A DNA stretch of 64,000 nucleotides from Diospyros lotus (Eukaryota > Streptophyta > Magnoliopsida > Ericales > Ebenaceae): assembly GCF_014633365.1 (NCBI RefSeq), contig NC_068339.1, forward strand, positions 32,931,316 to 32,995,315. The letters are read 5' to 3'. Numbering within the stretch: the first letter of the stretch is position 1; the number at the start of each line of letters is the position of its first letter. This document shows, piece by piece, positions 34,521 through 47,517 of the stretch. Under the pieces are notes generated by a model. That model was not told the origin of the DNA. It did not search any database and was given only the letters and a program-made list of their open reading frames with translations. The position numbers were made by a program, and so were the translations under genes.

Positions 34521-35364
34521 TGTGATGTCTTTGACATGCTCATTGGTGTGCATCTTACACCTATGAGGCATGTTGCCATAAGGGTGGCATGTCAAGGTAG
34601 GATGCGAGTGGCTAATAGGCTCAAGTGTTGGAAGGCACAGGGCTGCCATGCTAAGGTGGCAACAGACATGCAAAAGGATGGGCTGCAGGCTGGTGCACTT
34701 GTGAGCAAGCTTGCGTGTGGCAAGGTTGGGGTGCATGGGTTCCACATGGCATGATCATGCGTGCGCGGGTGTCTGGGATGTGCAGGACACGAGGGCAAGC
34801 CGCATAGGCTGAGATGTGCGGGACACAGGGGCGGACAAGTCAGTAGTTGTGTGGCCTTGATGGAGTCAAGGGCTAATGTCAGGAGGCGGCAATCATTAGG
34901 CAAGCGACGGTTGCAGCAGCCATGTAGTTGCAGCCCACGCCTATGAAATGTTGTCTATGTCGACACGATGCATGCACACGCAGGCCTTTGGGCACACGCA
35001 ACTGGGGCGGTTCGAACAAGTGGCAGTCTAGCAAGCCATGGGCGATTTTTCGCATGCTGCATGTGGCCTTATTGAGTCTGATGTGACAATTAAGGGAGAT
35101 AACCGCTTGTAATTTTGTTGCCTATATATATGTGGCTAGGACAGGCTTTTTTGGTAGCTTTTTAGTATAGAGAGAGAGCTTTAGCCCGAGCCATTTCCTT
35201 TGTATTCTCGGATTTGAATAGAAGGTTGGGAGTTTTCCGGTCTTTCTTTGTGTGCTTCCTTTTGTGCTGTGCTAAACCCCGTTGGGTGCTAGACTGACCT
35301 AAGTGAGCGGACTTAGGGCCATCACAAATTTTCTGGCCGCATCTTGAAGGCTAATCTTGTGACA
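34521..35364 (+). repeat. Gypsy 3' LTR
   Basis: It starts TGTGATGTC after a purine tract and ends TTGTGACA, followed by CAAAC. It lacks the 225-bp Cassandra insert present in the 5' LTR, so it documents the pre-insertion sequence (GGTAGCTTTTTAGTATAGAG near 35152). Confidence 0.88.
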
Positions 35365-35369
35365 CAAAC

Positions 35370-37249
35370 AATGAGCCACAACTTTTCCTTAATATCTTCA
35401 TTATTGAGCACCAGTGGCAGTCAAACCCAAAGTATTGATTAGTGACGAGTGAATTTGGTTGCCTTTTTATTGAATCCGACTGCCATTAAATTGGTTGAAC
35501 ATAACTTGAGTCTATTTTAAATTGCAAAAATTAGAGATAAGTTTAGGGTTTACTCTTTTGTGAGGTTATCCAATTTATTTTGCTTGAATCAAGCCAACCG
35601 TTGTGACTCAATTGGAATCAAAATGAAGCTCCGACCGAGCCGAAATTGGAAATCTAGTTAACCCAACAGAATTTATTCAGTTTTATTACCTTGACCTATT
35701 TTAGATCAAAGCCTAGTTTAGCCTAAGTTTTGTATAAAAAATCAACCAAATTATACACACACATATATCTATATACATATATATTTAATTAAAGACCCAC
35801 ATTAATTATAAATTGGACTAAGTGGTATGTTAACACAAATATCTATATACATGCATTGCTTAATTTATAGATTTTAGGAATATAGTGATAAATTAGAAAA
35901 TTAAGATTTAATATAAAAAATTGGAATTGACTTATTTCTTAGACTATTTTAATTTTAGGATTTGATTTAGGAAACAAAAAAAATCATTTTATTGGTTTTA
36001 TATTATTTTAATTCAGGTTTCCTTATGTGCTTAAATTATTTACATTTATTGTTTAGGTGATCCAGGGACATCCCAAGTGGGACCCAATTGATTGGTTTAT
36101 TTCGAGATAACACTGTGGGTGGATATTTGGTATTATGGTGCTTTTGGCATGCATATCTTTTTGATAATATATATATATATATGTTATTATACTTTTAAAT
36201 CACAATAATTGTAAAACTATTATCATTTAAATTGCATAAAAACTTAGGAAAATATGAATGCATTATTACTTTCGTCATCTTATCTTACATGAATATGAGA
36301 AATGAGACTCTGTGGTTGCATGATATGACACCTATGTAGCTTGCAAGGCTTGAAAAAGGCCACAGAAATGACCTTAGAGGGTCATAACCCAATTAATGAC
36401 AAGTAAATAACCTTGAAAGGCTGAAGTCCATAAAGGGAGAAAGCCATCAAGAATGCTTTCCCAAAAGCCATTTGGGGATTAGCCAAAGAGAGCTACATAA
36501 CCAACAAGGAAACCAAAGTAGCCAAAATACAATCCCGAGAGACAACCAACACAGGAATACATAAAAGCCCTAAAATAAAAAACCTATGCTCACCCATTTG
36601 CCATAGAAGCTTAAACAAAAGCAAGAGAACAAATCTGTCTCCATCATTATTGGTGATTGAGCAAGAACCAAACATGAAAAAAGTTCAGGGTTCGTTTTAG
36701 GTCTCCAATGCAATGACGAGGGTCCAAGACTTCATCTGCCTTCCATAGTGTCCCATGCCCTTGAGAGCGGCAAAACCTCCATACAGTTTATCAAAGCTGT
36801 GAGTAGGGTTTTCCAACACATAAGAATTAGTAGAAATGACACTAGGGCTTTAGTGATAAGAGGAATTGACAACTAAGAAAGGCTTCCAAACTCATCAATC
36901 TAGAGGAAACTTGTTGATTTAGGGTTTTTTAGGATTTCATGTCTCCAGGAAGGGTTATTTAGGGTTTTGGTTAGATCATAAAAGGAAAGAGTCAAGTGAG
37001 GATTAGGATGAGAAAAGCATTAAGATAAGGAAAAGAAAATAAAAAAGAGAGAGAAATAGGTGGAGAGAAAGAAACAAAAACATAGTAAGGGAAACTAATT
37101 TGAAACATAGAGAAAGAAGAGGGGTAGTATAATGAGGGGGAAATTCAATAGTGAATATTGAGACAAAACAACGAAAGAAGACATTGGGTGGATGGTAAAG
37201 TCGCTTGTTGTGGCTAGGGATACATTGTTCCTAGGGTTCTAGGAGAAGG

Positions 37250-37250
<1 letters not shown>
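35370..37250. other. Unassigned sequence
   Basis: AT-rich, without a recognisable gene or element. (TA)n tracts near 35760..35790 and 36168..36185. The longest frame (36493..36675, minus) shows no domain. Confidence 0.4.
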
Positions 37251-37251
<1 letters not shown>

Positions 37252-37293
<42 letters not shown>

Positions 37294-37297
37294 GAGC
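37252..37297. repeat. (GA)n microsatellite
   Basis: About 20 GA units with one GGG interruption. Confidence 0.9.
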
Positions 37298-37656
37298 TGA
37301 ATGAGGCATGGCTTGGTAGCCATACCACCTTCTTTTAACTAGTTATGTCTAAATCAAATTATTTACCAATGAGTCAAGTTGAAACTCTAAATGGTGCCCC
37401 AAATGTGTTGCCAATCCTAAATTAAGTAGAGTGTTGATGAATTCTAGTCTCCTAGATGTTGATTGTTACGATGATGAAATTGTGTCTTGAGCAATGAATA
37501 AGGATTTGATGGTTCAACAAATGGTAAGGCAGAATCCTCTTTGTTGAGCAACTAATGGAGTTTTCCCGCAACAAGTCTAGTGTTCTCACTAAGTTAACTA
37601 AATACGACATGGTTTTTGTTCCAAGCAGAAAATTATAATGTATTAAAAATTCTAGA

Positions 37657-38047
37657 GTAGATTGATGATACACTCCTTGAACTTTGGTTATTGGTCCCTG
37701 AACTTTGGCTAACCATGTTAAGTAAATTGATCATACATCCCCTTAAATTTTGGCAATCTGGCTTAAACACCCCTTCAATTTTTATTTTTTGTTGAATCTA
37801 TCCTGACCATTTCAAGAATGTTTAGGGACTTATTGAGCGATTATCTAGCAAAAAATAAAAGTTTAGAGGGTATTTGGGCCAAAGACCCAAAGTATAGTGT
37901 GTACTAATCAATTTACTTAATGTTAGTAACAGGGGGGATTTCATGGCTAATTTTGGAAGGTTTAGGGATTAATTAGATAAATTTTAATGTTTAAGTGGTG
38001 TCTAGGCCAAATAGCAAAAGTTCAGGAGGTGTATGGCCAATTTACCC
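37657..38047. mobile_element. Foldback MITE-like element
   Basis: The left arm (37657..37694, GATACACTCCTTGAACTTTGG) and the complement of the right arm (38007..38047, CATACACCTCCTGAACTTTTG) are inverted copies of about 38 bp with a few differences. Internal segments repeat the same theme (GATCATACATCCCCTTAAAT). No coding capacity. I could not fix the exact ends or a target duplication, so the superfamily is open. Confidence 0.6.
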
Positions 38048-38518
38048 AAAATTTTATGCCTTGATGTCAATTATGAGGTGTCGGTCTAATACCATCCGTT
38101 AGGTATTATGCTGATACCACTTGTTAGAAAAGAAATCAAATATGGAAATAATTTCTAAATTCACATAAGTTCAAATTTTGAGCTATACGGATTTAATGGG
38201 GTTCGACATTGTGCCTTCGTTCACATGTGAATATGAGAATTTGCTATATGAATAGTGTGATATAAAAAGGATAGTCCTAGTCTGAACTCCGAAATCTCAA
38301 TACACTCAATCTCATAATCTTTAAATTTCTATAATGGTCATCATTTAATATCTTGTCCTAATCTAAGAATTAGATATGAGATTTTATTTATATAGAAATA
38401 AGATAGGTTAGAAATTTAAAACTTCTCAACAATTTGGTATATAAATATTTTCTTTATCATATTTTAAGTTAGCTTATTTAAAATTGAATTCAAGATAATC
38501 TTAACACGATCTTTTTTT

Positions 38519-38715
38519 TTCAGCTAACAAGGGTGAATCTTGGTAGTAACAATAAGAATGTTGCTTATTTGTTATTGAAAGATTAGGGGTTCGAGTTGGC
38601 AAAGTAGTCACTTTGCAAAGAGCGAGCGAAGTTCCAAACAAGAATAACACTTTATATACCCTCATGAAACAAAGAGCTTTGTACCCTGGCAATGCCCATT
38701 TTGTCATTTAATCTT
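38519..38715. mobile_element. Possible tRNA-derived SINE
   Basis: CTTGGTAGTAACAATAAG could be a degraded A box and GGGGTTCGAGTTGG near 38586 is close to the B box (GGTTCGANTCC). They are spaced as in tRNA-derived SINEs, and are followed by CTTTGCAAAG and TTTGTACCCTGGCAATGCCC, words seen in some plant SINEs. No clear poly-T or poly-A end and no target duplication were found. Confidence 0.3.
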
Positions 38716-41700
38716 ACTTTCATGAAGTTCCTTCATAGATTTTAATTAAAGGAGAAAACCTAAGTGACAAAGGACAAAGTGTGTTGTTTTCTAAGTAGGT
38801 TGGAGTTAGTACATTGACCATCCAAGACATTTAAAAAAATCCTATTAGGAGCCATTCAAGGTAATATCAACTCCTTACTCTTTAAACTTATGCACTGTAT
38901 GGCAACTAAATCCCCAAGCCACTATAGTAGGCACCAAACTTAAACTTGAGATCTCAAGTTGTTATGCGAGAGATATCACCAACAAAGCTACGTTGGATTC
39001 TAAAGTAGTTAGAAGTTATCGCTACATCTTTCTTTCCAAAAGGAGTAGAATTTTTCGCCTTAGTGCATGAAGTGTCACTGCTCAAACCATTGAGGATAAA
39101 GGCAAATGGATCTTTACTTCAAAATTTAGTATGGCAGCGATATTCACTGTGATGAATGGTTTTGCAAAAGCATCAACCAATGAGAACTTGGTGATATTCT
39201 AGGTTGATACGCGCAAGTTGATGCCTTGCCAAAATGGATGATGCTTTGATGAGTTGATTGTGCGTGTCTAGTATTTTTGTTGGCGCCCAAATCCCCAACA
39301 AGTAAGATGGATGATGACTTAGATGACTTGACCTTGCCAGTTCTTCAAACCACATATTTGACACATGCAAGCCAAAAATAGCTTAAACACTCTGCACTTG
39401 AATCAATCTGGTCTTCTAAACTTGTTAAAGCTTCCGAGATAAAAGAATATTAAAAATAACTCTCGAAGCTTAAAGATACGTTAGTGTTTCATGATGATAG
39501 TTGAAACTTTTCTGATTAGCAAACAGAAGAAGCAATGGAAATACTATCCGTGGGACTCAACCAAGTCAAAAAAACCGTAAGTTTTCTTGAAATTAATTGG
39601 AGGTACATGAATTTAAAAAGTTGAAACAATCATTGTCACAAGTGTAGTAGTATATATGTAACTCCTAAAGTGATTAGCAATTATATGTTTTATAAGTGTA
39701 TTTGTTGGAACGAAAAAAAAGTTCTTTCCTTAACATTTGCTGTCGCTCAAAGCTTTCATAGGATGACCTTTTTATTGAACAATTGATCTCTCTACAATTT
39801 TCACAAATTTAAATATCTCCTTTCACTTAGCACTAAAGTACTCTTTCTTCTGTCATTAGGAACGTACCCTTTCTGAAATAGATAAATAATTTCGCTAACC
39901 AAAATATGTCTTCTTCTCTTATGCATTTCTATGTTTCCATTGGAATAATAATATAGGTTTTCAGATCATCTACAAACACGAAAGTAATAATAATGATTAT
40001 TTATTTCTTACTAAGAGCCACGAAGACAAAACAACTCAAGGAAACAAATGGACTGGAGAGACCGAGCAGAGAATTGGATGGTGCGTTATAACCATTCATG
40101 TGGCTCTACACTGTCACATTCACACTTACGATTCCTATGTTCTGATGTACGTTGATTATGGAAATTGTGGAGGCCAATCACAGTCAATACACCAGGAGAG
40201 AGTAAAAAACGATTGGCGATTTTGTTACAATAAGGAACTCGGTTTTGTTGGAATATGTTTCAAATTTTGTGGTTTTCGGAATCCAACATATCTAGCATCT
40301 TTTGTTTGTTTGTTTTATAGTCAGCACATCTAGCTTTTTATTTAGCGGCAGAGTTTACCATCTTACTACTTTTTTGATCATATGTAGATAACATTTTGTA
40401 TATTATAGTAGCCTTTGCAAAGGAATATTTAGGCACTGTTTACTTCTTCCCAATCATGAAACTCTTTCAAGGAAACTGGTTTTGGGGGTTCACAAACGAG
40501 TCTTAGCTTTTAGGGAACAAATTATTGAGGTGAAGTTTGGATATCTTGGGGGGTTGGTCCACACTCCACAGGAATTGGATCCAAACATATATATAAATAT
40601 ATATGTTCTCACTTCTCACCTTGTGGTCTGGGAAGACATTATGAGAATTTTTTATGACATTTGTAGTCTTTACTCTATATATGTATAGTGCAGTATTGAC
40701 ATGTAAAAATAAATCTATTCTGTTTCCAAGAGAAAGTAACTAATTTCTAAAGATGAAAATGGTAACATTTTGTGGTTTTGTGATTTAATGGGCTTGCATT
40801 GCCTTCTGTTGGCGATCAATTTAATTTTGTTCTACATGCCTTTCTTACCAAAGGAGTGGAAAAAAACCACCACTTTCTACTCTTTAATTTCAGGAATTTT
40901 GTAAAGGGGAACCATGAACCCAATGATTTGAGTGTGTGTGTGTGTGTATTTAGATGCTGATTAGGGCATACTCTTTTACTTTTTTCTATATTCATTTCTT
41001 GTGATTTCCATATATATATATATATATTGTACGAGTGCGTGCTGCTGGCAAATTAACTGTATAGGCAATTATTATTTGATGCATGCAGATGCAGATGCAG
41101 ATGGATCATGGATGGGGAGTATGAAGCAGCAGCGTGAACATGATGAATGATGCATGTGTGAATTCACATGCAGCCTTCGAGTGGGATCCTTGCTTTTGAA
41201 GAATTAATTAATTAATGTCATAATTATATATTATTATAGGCATAGGCTTCTACTGGTTAAGATATTAATTTTTATTTATGTTTTCTTTTATACATTCTCA
41301 ACGAGCCCGCCCGCAGCAGTATCACCTATATTTCAATATCTTGTTTAGTGTTACTGTTTCGATAAGATAGCAGCAGCATAGTGTTGTTCCCTCATGTAGC
41401 CGTTCCGTTTTGAGGGTGATGGTCACCCCCGTTAAAGGGGTGAACAAAATCGCACTCCTCAATATGCCCTTTGGAGAATATCCTGTTTTTAATTAATTGC
41501 CAACCAAACAACACTTCCCACTTCCTTCCACCTTTGGCGGCGCAAGCTTGCACCACACTTTACACATGAAGTTATTGAAGGAGTTTTAAATATGATTCAC
41601 CTGCTCATAGCAAGACTTTGTAGAAAAGATCTTGACTGCTCTTAAAATACCAAACTGGCTTGTCATTGCAATCCTCTTTGAAGGGGATCCGAGCTGCCCA

Positions 41701-42130
41701 ATAAAAGACTAAAAGGCATTCCTTCTGTTCTTCCTCCCAACCAAAAAGATTTCTTTGCCATCCCAAGTTCCACCTGTAACATGAATTTTACCAACTTCCA
41801 AATCTTCCTGACTCTATGTTTGTCCAAAGAGAGTGTAAACAGACTTGGAAACTCTCTTTGATAGGCTTAAGACCCGCCCAAGTATCCTCCTAAGGCCTTG
41901 TTATATCTCCTCTACTTACACAAAATATCTTTCCTTCTTTCACCACTACATGCCCTTGGACACAGATTGTGAAGCCAAAAAGAAAAAAAATGTTTAAAAG
42001 GCCTGGTCCCCATAACAAGGTTGATGATACCCTAAAGTCCCGAATTTGATCGCATACACAGATTCTATCAGATTCGAGTGGGGCGTAAATTGAGATCATT
42101 TCTATCAGGTCTATCCTTGTCTTGGCCTAG
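38716..42130. other. Unassigned sequence
   Basis: No gene was recognised on either strand. Simple features only: (GT)n near 40934, (TA)n near 41013, GCAGAT repeats near 41087. A minus-strand frame at 41890..42099, and the 300 bp beside it, look like worn coding sequence but match no family I can name. Confidence 0.35.
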
Positions 42131-42660
42131 CCTTGTGGCCCTTGTATCTTTAACGCCTTTCTATGAAACAAAATAAAGGACAAAAGAGAACACTCTAAGA
42201 CACTAAATTGACTCAAGAATCTTCAAATTCTTATTTTGAAAAGACTTCTTTACCAACTGAAGAAGATATTCGGGATGTAAGAAATAACTTGTTACAAACA
42301 ATGATAGCTCACTGTACAATTAATGAATTTATATGATTCCAAATCGAGGAGAAGGGAGGCTCTTTGAGTCACAAAATCAACCTAGGATACTCCAAATTGT
42401 TATTTCAAAAAGGACTTGAAGCTCAAGTCATAGTCTTTTATCCATTGAAGGAGACATTCGGGATGTAGGAATTAACTTCATTACAAACAACAATATCTTA
42501 TTATACATAATGACTTTCTATGATTCGAAATAATTGAGAATGAGGACCCCTTAAGACACTAAATTGACTCAATATATTTGAAATTCTTATTGTAGAAACT
42601 CTTTGAAGCTCAATTCTTAGCCTTTGATCCACCATAAAGGAGATTCTAGATGTATGAAAT

Positions 42661-43359
42661 TGTTGTGCAAACAACAGAATCGCAAATTGCACACACATAC
42701 ACTGATACCACTGTAAGCCTTTTGACCCAACAATAGAGACAAAATCGGTAATGAAAGACACAAGCAGTAAACACACAAATGATGGAAATAAAAATAACAT
42801 GAGAGATTTATCGTGGTTCACTCGAAAAGGGCTACATTCACGTTGAACTCTGGCAAAGAAGAGCTCACTACACTATCGGAGTAAAAATAGGGTTTACAAT
42901 ACTTAAAGGATATAAGCCTCACAACCACTCTATTTACACAAATTGGTTCACTAACAAAATGGCCTTAAAACCATATAAAAGAGGAAGATCAGAGGCTTAC
43001 CCTATTGAACCAGAGAGAAGAACATGAAAGAGTTAGAGAGTGAAACAATAGAAATGAAACAACCCTCGAACCCTTAGCGTCTCCTTTCACTTTCTCTCAA
43101 TCTTTGATTTTACAAATCCCGATGCATAGTGAATAAATAAGGGTCGCATGATGCAAAAGAATGGCTGGGATTATAGCAGATAAAAGGTAGCATCGACAGT
43201 CCAGATTGCACACAAAGACAAGGCATTCAGCATGATTGAGAGAAGGACAACCAGGCAGTTGCCAAGTTGCCCTCTGCTGCCACATGGCAATGGTTGCAAC
43301 TGACCCTCTTGCCCGGCTCCTTAATTTAAACAATGTCATTGAATGCTTCATAATCAACA
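42661..43359 (-). mobile_element. Solo LTR-like insertion in the 187-bp repeat
   Basis: The plus strand runs TGTTGTGCAAACAACAG to CATAATCAACA. Flanks GAAAT (42656..42660) and GAAAC (43360..43364) match at four of five, and the repeat unit resumes directly across it. The word GAGAGATTTATCGTGGTTCAC near 42801 is common in plant copia LTRs. The orientation is uncertain; a minus-strand TATA-like word near 43130 favours minus. Confidence 0.7.
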
Positions 43360-44782
43360 GAAACAATTTCGTTACAAAGAGTGATATCTCACTTTATACT
43401 TAATGCTTTTCTATGATTCCTAATCTAACTGAAATGGGACGTAGTGAGACACTAAATCAACCCAAGATACTCCAAATTTTTATTTTAGAAAGGCTTTGAA
43501 GCTCAAGTCATAATCCTTTGTCCATGAAATGAGACATTCGAGATGTAAGAAACAACTTCGTTATGAACGACAATATCTTATTGCATAATTCATGACTTCT
43601 ATGAGTCCAAACCAAGGAGAATGAGGACTTTTTGAGGCACTATATCAACTCAAGCTTCTTCAAATTCTTATTTTGGAGAGGCCTTGAAGCTTGATTCTTA
43701 AAGTGTGATCCATTGAAGAAGACATTCTAGATGTGAGAAAGAAGTTCGTTGCAAACAACGATATCTCATTATACACTTAACACCTTTGTAGATGTGAGAA
43801 AGAAGTTTATTACAAACAATGATATCTTTTTATACACTTAACGCCATTCTATAATTCCTGATATGCCCTGCAAACTTGGAGAATCACAAGACCTAAAAGA
43901 GTCGTGAGACATGGACATGAAGCCCAAAGGCCTAGCGGGTTGTAGGAGATCAAGAAAACAAGCCGATGGAGCAAGAGGTCGAGTCGAGACCAAGTGGGGA
44001 GGACTCACTCGATTATGCCGAGTGGGTACGACACTAATTTTATTTTTTGGGAATAACTTTCTCATATGAGCTCTGATTGAGGTGATTCAAAGTCCTATGG
44101 AAAGATAAGAGAATTATCTACAACTTTCATGTTTTGAGTTTTGAGAGATTCGAGCTGAATAAAGGTGTAAATCAGGAATGAAATTGATGCACCTGCATTA
44201 TTAAGGCTCAGAGTCAAGTATTGAAGGAAGATGGATCCGAACCAAGACAAAAGCCAAAAAGAAGGCATGAACGAGTGGCCTCCCACTCAGTCATGGGGAG
44301 ACCAAATTTCCCTCACTTTTGGTTTTTTGGCCAACTTTCATGTTTTGAGTTTTGAGAGATTCGAGCTTAATCAATGTTAAAATTGGTCATGAAGTTGAGG
44401 TATGGGAACCACTCAAAACCAAGCCAAGGAAAAGGGAAAAAGAAGGCATGATCGGGTGGCCCCCCACTCGGTCATGACTGAGTGACCCCTCACTCGGTCA
44501 TGGTCGAGTGGGCTTGGGCCAATCTCTTCTCTTTTCCTTCTCAAATGGGTCACGAAATTATCGAAATGGGCCGCGAGATTCTCGCCCCGATTCTCGCACG
44601 TTTTCTCTCTCTCTCTCTCCTCCGCTATAAATATGAGACCATGCCTTCATCACTAGGTACGCATGCTAGAGTAATTGAAGTACAATTTTCTCATTTTCTC
44701 TCGAGATTTGACTTAAGCATTGGAGGGTTTGCATGGGGACCCCCACCCGCGTCCTAACAGTGCTCTCGTTTTGTAGACTACT

Positions 44783-44975
44783 CGTCATCCAAGGCCACTC
44801 GTCGCCTCAGGTCTCTTGTCATCCAAGGCCACTCGTTGCCTCAGGTCACTCGTCATCCAAGGTCACTTGTCGCCTCAGGTCACTCGGTCATCCGAGGCCA
44901 CTCATCGCCTCAGGTCACTCGATCATTCGAGACCACTCGTCGCCTCAGGTCACTCGGTCATCCAAGGCCACCAGA
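44783..44975. repeat. Minisatellite, 34-35 bp units
   Basis: Five complete units and a partial sixth of GTCATCCAAGGCCACTCGTC plus GCCTCAGGTCACTCG. Units differ by one to four bases. It lies after the presumed transcription start of the surrounding LTR. Confidence 0.9.
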
Positions 44976-45012
44976 TCATCAGCCCACCAGATCATTAGGC
45001 AACTAGATCATT

Positions 45013-47517
45013 TGTAATACCTGAGAGCTTTGGGTTAATTAAAAATAAACAATTTATTAGAGAAATGGGATTTCAGAGAAAATTGGTATCTTAATAGCCC
45101 AAAAAATTGAACAAATCGACTACCGGGAGTGCCCTAGAGCCGAGATGCCAAAGGAAAATGATGTGACATTAACAAGCACCCCGAGATAGGATGTATGGTG
45201 CTGAAAGAAATCGGATCGGGAATAGCTTTCGGTACAGCAAAAATACAGCTGCCAATTAGGCTGCAATACCAAATTGTTATAGATGACTTCCCGAAAGTCA
45301 ACGAAAGCTTGAGGGGGCTTCAGTTTTTCATAAGAAACAACCCTTTAGTGGTTTCAGGAAGAAACGAAAAGGTTTAGGGCCAAAACGAAAATTCAGTCCT
45401 AAGTGTAGTTTTTCAAAATTGCTAGAGGGAGGCCAAAACAATATTTTTTCGGAGTCCTCAAGGGTCAAATGAATCTTTTAGGACTTGAGGGACTCAATGG
45501 AAATATTGGAAAGTCAAGGGGCTAAGTGGAAAGGGCCAAAATGAGAAAGATCAAAAGTTGAGGGGCCAAAATGCAATTTTTCAAAGTTGGCCAATGACCA
45601 GCACATGGCCGGTCGGCCATAGCTAAAATGGACCGTGGGGTTGCACGAGGCACTGTCGGGGGAGCATGTTTTGTAAAGGAGGATCCGACAATGGCCATTG
45701 GGTTGGCTAGAAAAGCAAGAAAATTCGACCGAAAATGGTCGCGCGATCGAGTACCTATAAAATGCTTTTGGCTGTCGGATAAGGCTTGCTCAAGGTCGAT
45801 CCAGGGTAGGGTTATGCTCTAAGGCTCATGGGCTAACCGATCTCGGGCATTTGGAGCATCAAAGATGCCTATAAATAGGGGTTTCGAGTTGGCCGAAAAT
45901 GGGTAAGTTGGAGCTTCAAATTGCTCTTGTTTTTGAACGAATTGGAGGCCAAAACCATAGGGCTTTTGTTGCCCATGGCTTGAAGATGATTTCTGGAGAT
46001 TTTGAGCCATTTTGGTGAAGGTTCAAAGGCGATTCGAAGCTCACCAGAAAGAGGGAGGCGGACAGTCGGTCGAGGCTTTAAGCCTCCGATTGATAGCCTT
46101 AGGGTTGTCCTTTCAAGGCTCAAGAAGTGCCATTAGGATCGACTGGATGAAGGCTACAAGGTGGAATCGAGAACCAGCATCGCCGGCATGGCCGGCGCAA
46201 GAGAAGACGACCGGCGCGTGGGCCACACGCGCTGGTCAACACGCCAGCCCACACGCCAGCGCGTGGGGGCCTAGAAAAATGTGCAAAAATTCCCTAAAAT
46301 TCTAGAAAAATATTTTACGAGGGTCTATGCAAAAATTTTTGAAGTTAGGATTCCTGATGTCTTGGTTTCCGCACCAAAGAGCCTCATTTTGCATGAAAAC
46401 GCACCATCCGGGTAAGTCCAATATTTTTTCTTGGAAGTTTATAGTCAATTATGAATTTTTGTGAAAGTAGATTTGAGAAAATAGTCTCGAGGTATTTATT
46501 GAAATTTTTGGAAAGGAAAAATGAAGGAAAATAAAAGAAAATAGGAAATAATTGGAATATTGAGGATATTTAGTAATTAAATATTATTTTATGATTGTAA
46601 AGATCGAGATGATGAGATTGGTGCAACTTTTGAGAGTTGGCACGAGAATCGAGACGGGGCACGCATATTGAGGCAATGCACGTTTTTCGAGGTGTCTTGA
46701 TCTTTGGGCAAATATGAGTGGTATTCTCACAAGAACTTATATTTATAATATGATTGTTATATATGCATGCTATTTATGAATGCAATATTCATTTGTCATA
46801 TTGCATGGAAAGTCGTGATATTTGCATGGCACGATATTATTGTCACATTGATATTTGTGCATAGGAATGGTATGTCGCCCCCAAAGTGTAGTCGTAATTC
46901 CCCAAGGGCGTTGAAGGAATAACGTTAGGCTTATCCTGCAGAGGTTCGGGATTTACCTAGGATTCCTAGCCGGGCCTGCAGGCCAGGGAAGTTACACTAA
47001 GGGCAAATGTTGTTTATGTTATCACATCATACATTCATATATATGTTTTGGACCCTCACTAGAAGTTTCATCTTCTAATGGGTTATGCCCCTGAAACATT
47101 GAACGTTCCAGCTTAGACTTGCAGCTTAGGCAAGGAGCAGGTTGAGATATGACAGCACGTGATGGCACGGCCAACGGATTCAGCGAGCTGACTCGAATAT
47201 GCTTTAGCTAATGCTTTATTGATGATTAGCTTTGTTAGAATATGATGAAATCTCCATGTATTTATGTATTTCAATATTGAGGATATGATGTTAACTATGG
47301 TACGAATTCTTATATAATAAATAAAGTGAATTGATTATGTACCATATCAGGTTTCGATTATCACTTCCGCATTTTTAAATGATTTGCTGGGGGTTTTGTT
47401 TGGAATTCGGTACTTAAGGTTAAGATATGTACCGAGAAAGAAAGAAAAAAATAATTTATGTATATTTTGGGCCCCAGCATAGTGACACGCTCGGTAAGAG
47501 AAAAGCGGGGTGTTACA
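45013..47517 (+). mobile_element. Solo gypsy LTR nested in another solo LTR
   Basis: It starts TGTAATACC and ends GGGGTGTTACA. Flanks TCATT and TCATC match at four of five. TATAAATA at 45870..45877 is the likely promoter. The palindromic module (TAGAAG..CTTCTA, then GAACGTTC) is at 47060..47111, about 406 bp from the 3' end. Length is 2505 bp. It belongs to the same LTR group as 29843..32143. Frames at 45628..46305 lie in its leader and show no domain. Confidence 0.87.

Larger units (their letters stand above)
25547..35364 (+). mobile_element. Complete but dead gypsy (chromovirus-type) retrotransposon with three nested insertions
   Basis: Two related LTRs (25547..26615 and 34521..35364) start TGTGATG and end TTGTGACA. 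Flanks CAAAT and CAAAC match at four of five. The order gag, protease, reverse transcriptase, RNase H, integrase and chromodomain is that of chromoviruses. The primer site follows the 5' LTR and a purine tract (GGTGGGGGTAG) precedes the 3' LTR. Nested inserts are at 26200..26424, 26750..27945 and 29843..32143. Without them the element is about 6.1 kb. Many stops and frameshifts make every gene non-functional. Confidence 0.88.

Noticed and set aside
41412..41445. GGGTGATGGTCACCC palindrome
   Set aside because: A single short palindrome with no context that gives it a role.
41580..42100. Possible worn coding sequence on the minus strand
   Set aside because: Some stretches look protein-like, but no family or motif could be named and stops are frequent.
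44733..45017. Frame with a repeated peptide
   Set aside because: By-product of the 34-35 bp minisatellite inside an LTR.
46012..46305. Open frame in a GC-rich stretch
   Set aside because: It lies between the TATA box and 3' end of a solo LTR; no domain seen.
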